From Cellulomonas humilata (GTDB lineage: Bacteria; Actinomycetota; Actinomycetes; Actinomycetales; Cellulomonadaceae): a stretch of DNA of 64,000 nt. The DNA lies in NCBI RefSeq assembly GCF_030814415.1, contig NZ_JAUSVB010000001.1, forward strand, positions 124,001 to 188,000, read 5' to 3'. The notes under the pieces are model-generated. The model worked only from the letters and a program-made list of their open reading frames with translations. It had not been told where the DNA came from and did no database searches. Made by a program: the position numbers and the translations under genes. Positions 17,202 through 24,507 of the stretch are shown one piece after another. The stretch's first letter is position 1. Each line of letters begins with the position of its first letter.

Positions 17202-19796
17202 ATGAGGCAGGATCTCGGGTCGCCGACGGTCGGACGGGTGGCTGACGCTGCCCGGACCGTCGCGACCCACTGCCCGTACTGCGCGCTGCAGTGCGGCATG
17301 GAGCTCTCCGTGACGCCGCGCCCAGGGCTCGAACGCCCCGACGTGCGCCTGAGCCCGACGGACTTCCCGACGAACCGCGGCGGGCTGTGCGCGAAGGGCT
17401 GGTCGGCCGCCGACCTGCTCACCCACCCCGACCGGCTCACCGCTCCTCTGGTGCGGACGATCCCCGGTGACCGCTCGTCGCCGCTGCGGCCCGCGACGTG
17501 GGACGAGGCGCTCGACGCGGTGGCCGAGGCCGTCCGCGCCACGCAGCGCCGGTACGGGCGGGACGCGGTGGGCTGCTTCGGCGGGGGCGGGCTGACCAAC
17601 GAGAAGGCCTACCTGCTGGGCAAGTTCGCCCGGACGGTGCTCCGGACGCGGTCGATCGACTACAACGGCCGCTGGTGCATGTCGTCCGCGGCCGCCGCGT
17701 CGACGCGCACGTTCGGGATCGACCGCGGGCTGCCGTTCCCCGTCGCGGACCTGGCGCTCGCGGACGTCCTGCTGCTGGTCGGCGCCAACCCGGCCGAGAC
17801 CATGCCGCCCCTCATGCAGCACCTGGAGGCGGGCCGCGAGCGCGGCGCGCAGCACGTCGTCGTCGACCCACGCCTCACGGCGACGGCCCGCACGGCGCGA
17901 GTGCACCTGCAGCCGAGACCCGGGACCGACGCAGCGCTCGCGAACGGTCTGCTGCACCTGGTGGTGCGCCGCGGGTGGGTGGACGAGGAGTACGTCGCGG
18001 CCCGGACGGTGGAGTTCGAGGCGGTCCGGGAGTCGGTGACGGGCTACTGGCCGGACCGCGTCGAGCGGATCACCGGGGTGCCCGCCGCGGACCTGGAGGC
18101 CGTGGCGGAGCTGCTGGGCACGGCGTCGACGGCGATGGTGATCACGGCCCGGGGGGCCGAGCAGCACGCGTCGGGCACGGCCACGGCGCAGGCGTTCATC
18201 AACCTCGCGCTCGCGCTCGGGCTGCCGGGCAGGCCGGGGTCGGGCTACGGGACGCTCACGGGCCAGGGCAACGGCCAGGGCGGCCGGGAGCACGGGCAGA
18301 AGGCCGACCAGCTGCCCGGCTACCGCAAGATCACCGACCTGGCGGACCGCGCGCACGTCGCGGGAGTGTGGGGTGTCGACCCGACGCGGCTGCCGGGCCC
18401 TGGCGTGTCCGCCACGGAGATGCTGCGCGCCCTGGGCACTCCCGGCGGAGTGCGGACGCTCCTGCTGCTCGCGTCGAACGTCACCGTCTCCGCACCGGAC
18501 GCGGGCTCCGTGACCGACCGGGTCGACGCCCTCGACTTCCTGATGGTCGCCGACCTGTTCCTGTCCGAGTCGGCCGCGCGCGCGGACGTCGTGCTCCCCG
18601 TGTCGATGTGGGCCGAGGAGGAGGGCACGATGACGAACCTGGAGGGCCGGGTGCTGCGCCGTCGCCGCGCGCTCGACCCACCGCCGGGCGTGCGGACCGA
18701 CCTCGACGTGCTGGCGGGCGTCGCCGACCGGCTGGGGCACGGGCACCTCATGACGACCGACGCGGCTACCGCGTTCGACGAGCTCGGCCGGGCGAGCGCG
18801 GGCGGCGTCGCCGACTACGGCGGCATCACCTACGACCGCATCGAGGACGAGCAGGGCGTGTTCTGGCCGTGCACCGATGCGGACGACCCGGGCACACCGC
18901 GGCTGTTCGGACGCCGGTTCGCGCACCCCGACGGGCTCGCCCGGTTCACCAGGGCCGAGTTCCGCGAGCCGGCGGAGCGCACCGACCCCGAGTTCCCGTA
19001 CGTCCTGACCACCGGACGGCTCATGCGGCAGTACCAGAGCGGCACGCAGACCCGGCGGGTCGCGGCGCTCGCCGGCGACGAGGTGGGGCCCGACGGGACC
19101 GTCCTGCCGCACGCCGAGCTGCACCCCGACCTGGCCCGCCGCTGCGGCGTCGTCGACGGCGAGCCCGTGCAGCTGCGCACCCGCCGGGGCGTCGCGGTGT
19201 TCCGGGCACGGCTCACCACAGGGATCCGGACCGACACGGTGTTCGTCCCGTTCCACTGGTCGGGCGAGTCCCGCGCGAACACCCTCACGCACGACGCCCT
19301 CGACCCGGTCTCGCGCATGCCTGCTTTCAAGGCGTGCGCCGTGGCTGTCGGTCCGATCCCGGTACCCGCACGCAGCACACCACAGGCCGGAACGACCGCG
19401 GAGCGCACCCGCGCGCCGTGGCCGCCGGCCCGACCGAAGGGACTCGCCTTGGACAGTCACCCGACCTTCCTGCAGGGCGTCTACGCGCTGACCGGCAAGG
19501 GCCTGGCCGCCCCGGAGCTGCTCGACCCGAGCCTGAGCTACACCGTGCCCGACGGCTCGGTCGCGCAGACGGTGTACTTCCGCGGCGGCAACAGCACCGA
19601 CGAGCTCGTCGTCGTCGTGCTGGTGCGCGACGGGGTGCCCATGCGGTACTTCCCCATCGGCGCCAAGGGCGACGTGCACGTCCCGCTGCGCGTCGTCGAG
19701 GACCTGGAACCCGGTACCACCCTCGAGGTGCACGCGGCCGGCGCGGCAGGTGTCTCGGGCGTCCTGATCATCGACCTCGGCCTCGTGGAGGTGTGA
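17202..19796 (+). CDS. nasA: Assimilatory nitrate reductase, molybdopterin subunit, with extra C-terminal domain
   Basis: 864 residues. The N-terminal [4Fe-4S] motif is CPYCALQCGM (first Cys about residue 25) with the fourth Cys in CAKGW. A molybdopterin oxidoreductase core follows (NGRWCMSSAAAA, GTLTGQGNGQGGREHGQK, CAVAVGPIP at the end). It reduces nitrate to nitrite in the cytoplasm, using bis-MGD. After a Pro/Ala/Arg linker (about residues 725-748) comes an extra domain of about 115 residues beginning DSHPTFLQGVYALTGKGL, which I do not recognise. nirB follows one base after the stop, so the operon nasA-nirB-nirD converts nitrate to ammonium. No transporter or electron-transfer subunit is adjacent. 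Confidence 0.9.
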   Translation: MRQDLGSPTVGRVADAARTVATHCPYCALQCGMELSVTPRPGLERPDVRLSPTDFPTNRGGLCAKGWSAADLLTHPDRLTAPLVRTIPGDRSSPLRPATWDEALDAVAEAVRATQRRYGRDAVGCFGGGGLTNEKAYLLGKFARTVLRTRSIDYNGRWCMSSAAAASTRTFGIDRGLPFPVADLALADVLLLVGANPAETMPPLMQHLEAGRERGAQHVVVDPRLTATARTARVHLQPRPGTDAALANGLLHLVVRRGWVDEEYVAARTVEFEAVRESVTGYWPDRVERITGVPAADLEAVAELLGTASTAMVITARGAEQHASGTATAQAFINLALALGLPGRPGSGYGTLTGQGNGQGGREHGQKADQLPGYRKITDLADRAHVAGVWGVDPTRLPGPGVSATEMLRALGTPGGVRTLLLLASNVTVSAPDAGSVTDRVDALDFLMVADLFLSESAARADVVLPVSMWAEEEGTMTNLEGRVLRRRRALDPPPGVRTDLDVLAGVADRLGHGHLMTTDAATAFDELGRASAGGVADYGGITYDRIEDEQGVFWPCTDADDPGTPRLFGRRFAHPDGLARFTRAEFREPAERTDPEFPYVLTTGRLMRQYQSGTQTRRVAALAGDEVGPDGTVLPHAELHPDLARRCGVVDGEPVQLRTRRGVAVFRARLTTGIRTDTVFVPFHWSGESRANTLTHDALDPVSRMPAFKACAVAVGPIPVPARSTPQAGTTAERTRAPWPPARPKGLALDSHPTFLQGVYALTGKGLAAPELLDPSLSYTVPDGSVAQTVYFRGGNSTDELVVVVLVRDGVPMRYFPIGAKGDVHVPLRVVEDLEPGTTLEVHAAGAAGVSGVLIIDLGLVEV
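19437..19451 (+). promoter_or_regulatory. Possible internal ribosome site and TTG start inside nasA
   Basis: AAGGGA (19437-19442) is followed six bases later by an in-frame TTG (19449-19451), exactly at the border between the linker and the unrecognised C-terminal domain. Translation from here would give a separate 115-residue protein in addition to the fusion. Confidence 0.35.
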
Positions 19797-19797
19797 C

Positions 19798-22302
19798 GTG
19801 GCCCGGCGCGCGCGCGACGACGACGGGCGGCGCGACCTCGTCGTCGTCGGCAACGGCATGGCGGGCGCACGCACGGTCGAGGAGATCCTCGAGCGTGGGG
19901 GCGCGGAGCGCTTCCGGATCACGATGTTCGGAGAAGAGCCTTACGGCAACTACAACCGGATCATGCTGTCCAACGTCCTGGCCGGGCTGGAGAGCGAGGA
20001 GGCGATCTTCCTCAACTCGATGGCCTGGTACCGGGAGAACGCGATCACGCTGCACGCGGGGGTGCGGGTGGGCCGCATCGACCGGCACGCGCGCACGGTG
20101 CGCGCCACCGACGGCAGCCGCACGCCGTACGACGCGCTCGTGATCGCGACCGGCAGCAGCGCGTTCGTCCCGGACATCCCGGGGATGCGCACGGTCGGGC
20201 GCGGCTTCCACCAGGGCGTGTTCCGGTTCCGCACCCTCGACGACACCCGCGCGATGATCCGGTACGCCCGCACCCACAAGCGTGCCGTGGTCATCGGCGG
20301 GGGCCTGCTCGGGCTGGAGGCGGCGCGCGGTCTGCAGACCCATGGAGTCGACGTCACCGTGGTGCACGGTCCGGGGCACCTCATGAACCAGCAGCTCGAC
20401 GCCGCGGGCGGGTACGTGCTGCGGCGCGGCGTCGAGACGCTCGGGATCGCGGTCGTGACGTCCGCCCGCACGGTCGGGGTGCTCGGCGACACGGAGATCA
20501 CGGGCGTCCAGCTCGCCGACGGGCGCGTGCTGCCGTGCGACATGGTCGTCGTGGCGGCGGGCATCCGGGCCAACTCCTCGGTGGCCGCCACGAGCGGGTT
20601 CCTGGTCGAGCGCGGCATCGTCGTCGACGACCAGATGCGCGCGCTCGACGACCAGGGCACGCCCGACCCCGCGGTCTTCGCCGTCGGCGAGTGCGTGCAG
20701 CACCGCGACCAGGTCTACGGGCTCGTCGCTCCGCTGTGGGAGCAGGCCCGCGTGCTCGCCGACGTGCTCACCGGCGCCGACCCGTCGGCGCAGTACCACG
20801 GCTCCCGCACCGCGACGAAGCTCAAGGTCGCGGGCATCGACGTCGCGTCGATGGGCGTCACGGCTCCCGAACGTCCCGACGACGACCACATCATCGTCTC
20901 CGAGCCGCGCCGCGGGCTGTACAAGAGCGTGGTGGTGCGCGACGACCGGCTCATCGGCGCGACGCTCGTGGGCGACCTCGAGAAGGTCGCTCCTCTCATC
21001 CAGGCGTTCGACCTCGGCTCGCCGCTGCCCGAGGACCGCATCGCGCTGCTCTTTGACCTGGGCACCGCGCCCGCCGCGGTGGGTGTCGCGGAGCTGCCCG
21101 ACGAGACGACCGTCTGCAACTGCAACGGCGTCAGCAAGGGCACGATCGCGGCATGCGTGCGCGGCGGCGTCGCCTCCGTGTCGGGCGTCATGGACGCGAC
21201 CCGCGCCGGCAAGGGCTGCGGGTCGTGCAAGTCGCTCGTCGCGCAGGTCGTCGAGTGGGCCGCCGACGGTGACCTGGAGGTCGACGAGTCCGCCTCCTGG
21301 TACGTGCCCGGTGTCCCCTACGCCAAGGCCGAGCTCGTGGCGCTCGTCCGCGAGCGCGACCTGCGCTCGGTGTCGGCGGTGTTCGCCGAGCTCGCGCCGG
21401 AGGGCGTCGAGGACGCCCGGTCGAAGATGGGGCTGACCTCCCTGCTCCGCACGATCTGGGGCGCCGACGTCGTCGACGAGCGCGACGGACGGTTCATCAA
21501 CGACCGCGTGCACGCCAACATCCAGCGCGACGGCACGTTCTCCGTGGTTCCGCAGATGAAGGGTGGAGTCACCTCCGCGGACCAGCTGCGCCGCATCGCC
21601 GACGTCGCGGACAAGCACCGCATCCCGATGATCAAGCTCACCGGCGGTCAGCGCATCGACCTGCTCGGCATCCGCAAGGAGGACCTGCCGACCGTGTGGG
21701 CGGACCTCGACATGCCGTCCGGGTACGCGTACGGCAAGTCCTTCCGGACGGTCAAGACGTGCGTCGGCAGCGACTTCTGCCGGTTCGGACTGGGCGACTC
21801 CACCGCGCTCGGCATCGCCCTCGAGACTCGGTACCAGGGCCTGGAGAGCCCGGCGAAGCTCAAGCTCGCCGTGACGGGCTGCCCCCGCAACTGCGCCGAG
21901 GCCTACGTCAAGGACCTCGGGGTCGTGGCCGTCGACGGCGGGCGCTGGGAGATCTACGTCGGCGGCGCCGCCGGGGCCCACATCCGCAAGGGCGACCTGC
22001 TCACCACGGTCGACACCCCCGAAGAGGTCGTCACGCTGACGGGCCGGTTCATCCAGTACTACCGCGAGACGGCGAACTGGCTCGAGCGGACGTACGCGTG
22101 GGTGCCCCGGCTCGGGATCGAGCACGTCCGGGCCGTCGTCGTCGACGATGCCGAGGGCATCGCCGCGACCCTCGACGCCGCCGTGGAGGCCTCCGTCGAC
22201 GCCTACCGGGATCCCTGGAAGGAGCGCGACGACCCGGCCGAGCCCGGCCAGTTCCGGACCGCGCTGCCCCTGACCGTGCTGCCGCAGGTCCCGGTCCGAT
22301 GA
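19798..22302 (+). CDS. nirB: Assimilatory nitrite reductase [NAD(P)H] large subunit
   Basis: 834 residues. N-terminal FAD/NAD module (VVVGNGMAGARTVEEI, then VIGGGLLGLEAARGL), a BFD-like [2Fe-2S] domain (VCNCNGVSKG about residue 438, KGCGSCKSL), then the sirohaem and [4Fe-4S] region with Cys in CVGSDFC (about residue 653) and TGCPRNCAEAY (about 694). It reduces nitrite to ammonium with six electrons from NAD(P)H. GTG start one base after the nasA stop; its own stop overlaps the nirD start. Confidence 0.95.
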   Translation: MARRARDDDGRRDLVVVGNGMAGARTVEEILERGGAERFRITMFGEEPYGNYNRIMLSNVLAGLESEEAIFLNSMAWYRENAITLHAGVRVGRIDRHARTVRATDGSRTPYDALVIATGSSAFVPDIPGMRTVGRGFHQGVFRFRTLDDTRAMIRYARTHKRAVVIGGGLLGLEAARGLQTHGVDVTVVHGPGHLMNQQLDAAGGYVLRRGVETLGIAVVTSARTVGVLGDTEITGVQLADGRVLPCDMVVVAAGIRANSSVAATSGFLVERGIVVDDQMRALDDQGTPDPAVFAVGECVQHRDQVYGLVAPLWEQARVLADVLTGADPSAQYHGSRTATKLKVAGIDVASMGVTAPERPDDDHIIVSEPRRGLYKSVVVRDDRLIGATLVGDLEKVAPLIQAFDLGSPLPEDRIALLFDLGTAPAAVGVAELPDETTVCNCNGVSKGTIAACVRGGVASVSGVMDATRAGKGCGSCKSLVAQVVEWAADGDLEVDESASWYVPGVPYAKAELVALVRERDLRSVSAVFAELAPEGVEDARSKMGLTSLLRTIWGADVVDERDGRFINDRVHANIQRDGTFSVVPQMKGGVTSADQLRRIADVADKHRIPMIKLTGGQRIDLLGIRKEDLPTVWADLDMPSGYAYGKSFRTVKTCVGSDFCRFGLGDSTALGIALETRYQGLESPAKLKLAVTGCPRNCAEAYVKDLGVVAVDGGRWEIYVGGAAGAHIRKGDLLTTVDTPEEVVTLTGRFIQYYRETANWLERTYAWVPRLGIEHVRAVVVDDAEGIAATLDAAVEASVDAYRDPWKERDDPAEPGQFRTALPLTVLPQVPVR

Positions 22303-22652
22303 GCGCGGTCGAGCTGGACGCGGCCCACGTGCTGGGGGCGCTGTCGGAGATCCCGGCCGGGGAGGGCCGCGCGTACGCGGTGGCGGGCCGCCAGGTGGCC
22401 GTCTTCCGGCTGCGCGACGGCTCCGTCCGAGCCCTCGACGCGGTGTGCCCGCACCGCGGCGGTCCCCTCGCCGACGGGCAGACCGACGCCGACGTCGTCA
22501 TCTGCCCGCTGCACGCCCACGTCTTCGACCTGAGCACCGGCGCGTGCCGCTCGGGCCAGAGCGACGTGGCGTCCTACGCGGTGCGCGTCGAGGACGGCCA
22601 GGTCGTGGTGGTCCTGCCGGGCACGTCGGGGAGCGCCGGCCGGACCGGCTGA
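22299..22652 (+). CDS. nirD: Nitrite reductase small subunit, Rieske type
   Basis: 117 residues with a Rieske [2Fe-2S] binding pair: CPHRGG (Cys, His) and CPLHAH (Cys, His), spaced as in NirD. It partners NirB in nitrite reduction. The ATG overlaps the nirB stop (ATGA), so the two are translationally coupled. It lies in an open frame that begins much earlier, but family alignment and the overlap fix the start. Confidence 0.92.
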   Translation: MSAVELDAAHVLGALSEIPAGEGRAYAVAGRQVAVFRLRDGSVRALDAVCPHRGGPLADGQTDADVVICPLHAHVFDLSTGACRSGQSDVASYAVRVEDGQVVVVLPGTSGSAGRTG

Positions 22653-22653
22653 G

Positions 22654-22659
22654 TACGTT
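22654..22659 (+). promoter_or_regulatory. -10 element (TACGTT) of pmmB
   Basis: TACGTT lies 6 bases before the ATG of the phosphomutase and just after the nirD stop. This suggests that pmmB has its own leaderless promoter and is not solely dependent on the nitrite reductase operon. Confidence 0.5.
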
Positions 22660-22665
22660 GGCCCC

Positions 22666-24507
22666 ATGACCGGCGACGACGCATGGGCAGGCCTCGAGGC
22701 GCAGGTGCAGTCGTGGATCGAGGACGACCCCGACCCCCAGACGGCGCAGGAGCTGCGCGACCTGCTCGACATGGCGCGTGCCGCACCGCCGACGATCGCG
22801 CCGGGTCGCGAGCCCGACCCGACGCAGCGCCAGGCGCTCGACGCCCGGACCGCCGCGCGCGATGAGCTGGCGGACCGCTTCTCGGGCCTCCTGCAGTTCG
22901 GCACCGCGGGGCTGCGCGGGCGCCTGGGTGGTGGCCCGCACCGGATGAACCGCGCGGTGGTCATCCGCGCCGCGTCGGGGCTGGCGGACTACCTGCTGGG
23001 CGAGCTGGACGGCGTGCAGCCCCGGCCGCGCGTGGTCATCGGCTACGACGCCCGGCACAAGTCGATCGACTTCGCGCGCGACTCGGCGGCGGTCCTGACG
23101 GCGGTCGGCATCGACGTGCTCGTCCTGCCGTCGGCGCTGCCCACGCCCGTCCTCGCGTTCGCGGTCCGCCACCTCGACGCCGACGCCGGGATCATGGTCA
23201 CCGCGTCGCACAACCCGCCGCAGGACAACGGCTACAAGGTCTACCTCGGCGGCCGGGTGGTCACCGACTCCGGCCAGGGCGCCCAGATCGTGCCGCCCGC
23301 GGACGCCGCGATCGCCGCCGAGATCGCGCACGTCCCGTCGGTCGCGTCCGTGCCGCGCGCCGCGAACGGCTGGACCGTGCTCGGGCCCGAGGTGCTCGAC
23401 GCGTACGTGGCGTCCGTCGTCGCCCTCGCCCCGACCGACGACGCCACCCGCGCCGCCGCCAAGCGCCTGCGCATCGTCCTGACCCCCCTGCACGGCGTGG
23501 GCGGCGACGTCGCCCAGCGGGTGCTCGCCGAGGCGGGGTTCACCGACGTGCTGGTGGTGCCGGAGCAGGCGGAGCCGGACGGCGACTTCCCGAGCGTCGC
23601 CTTCCCCAACCCGGAGGAGCCCGGTGCGATCGATCTGGCCATCGGGCTGGCCAGCGACGAGGGTGCGGACCTGGTGATCGCGCTCGACCCCGACGCGGAC
23701 CGCTGCGGGGTCGGGATCCAGGATCTGCGCCACCGCTCGTTCCGGGGGCCCGACACCGCCGAGGCCGAGGGCTGGCGCATCCTGCACGGCGACGAGACCG
23801 GGTCGCTCCTGGGGGCGCGCCTGGCGGGCACCGCACCGCAGAACGGGGCCGCGTTCGCCAGCTCGATCGTCTCCTCCCGGCTGCTCGGCAAGATCGCCGC
23901 CGCCGCGGGCTACCGACACGCGCAGACGCTCACGGGGTTCAAGTGGATCTCCCGCGTCGACGGCCTGGTGTTCGGGTACGAGGAGGCGCTCGGCTACTGC
24001 GTCGACCCGGCGCACGTGCGCGACAAGGACGGCATCTCGGCGGCGCTGCTCGTCGCGGGCCTGGCGGCGCGCCTCAAGGCCGAGGGGCGGACCGTCGTCG
24101 ACGCGCTCGACGACCTCGCCCGCGAGCACGGCCTGCACCTGACCGACCAGGTCTCGGCGCGGTTCGCCGACCTCTCGCAGATCGGCGAGACCGTCCACCG
24201 GATCCGGAGCCGGCCCCCGAAGTCGCTGGCCGGGTCCCGCGTGACCGAGGTCGTCGACCTGGCCACGGGGTCGGAGGACGACCGCGACGGGCTGCCGCCC
24301 ACCGAGGGCCTGCGGCTGCTGACCGCCGACGGGTCACGCGTCATCGTGCGGCCCAGCGGGACCGAGCCGAAGGTCAAGTGCTACCTCGAGGTCGTCGTGC
24401 CCCTCGACCCGGCCGCGGACCACAAGGCCGTCGGCCGGGCGCGGCACGACGCGCGCACCCGCCTGGACGCGGTCGCGGCCGACGTGCGGTCGGCCCTGGG
24501 GATCTAG
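22666..24507 (+). CDS. pmmB: Phosphomannomutase/phosphoglucomutase-type phosphohexomutase
   Basis: 613 residues. FGTAGLRG near the substrate entry, the phosphoserine loop TASHNPPQDNGYKVY, metal loop ALDPDADRCGV and the distal phosphate-binding VRPSGTEPKVK are all present. It interconverts 1- and 6-phosphates (or 1- and 5-phosphates) of sugars. Next to punA, a role as phosphopentomutase linking (deoxy)ribose-1-phosphate to DeoC is possible, as proteins of this branch are often the only candidate; this is inference. Its TAG stop shares CTAG with the stop of the convergent gene. Confidence 0.9.
   Translation: MTGDDAWAGLEAQVQSWIEDDPDPQTAQELRDLLDMARAAPPTIAPGREPDPTQRQALDARTAARDELADRFSGLLQFGTAGLRGRLGGGPHRMNRAVVIRAASGLADYLLGELDGVQPRPRVVIGYDARHKSIDFARDSAAVLTAVGIDVLVLPSALPTPVLAFAVRHLDADAGIMVTASHNPPQDNGYKVYLGGRVVTDSGQGAQIVPPADAAIAAEIAHVPSVASVPRAANGWTVLGPEVLDAYVASVVALAPTDDATRAAAKRLRIVLTPLHGVGGDVAQRVLAEAGFTDVLVVPEQAEPDGDFPSVAFPNPEEPGAIDLAIGLASDEGADLVIALDPDADRCGVGIQDLRHRSFRGPDTAEAEGWRILHGDETGSLLGARLAGTAPQNGAAFASSIVSSRLLGKIAAAAGYRHAQTLTGFKWISRVDGLVFGYEEALGYCVDPAHVRDKDGISAALLVAGLAARLKAEGRTVVDALDDLAREHGLHLTDQVSARFADLSQIGETVHRIRSRPPKSLAGSRVTEVVDLATGSEDDRDGLPPTEGLRLLTADGSRVIVRPSGTEPKVKCYLEVVVPLDPAADHKAVGRARHDARTRLDAVAADVRSALGI

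Noticed and set aside
17498-20143. 881-codon open frame overlapping nasA and nirB
   Set aside because: Frame-shifted shadow with very high Arg/Gly/Ala content; the true frames carry full motifs.
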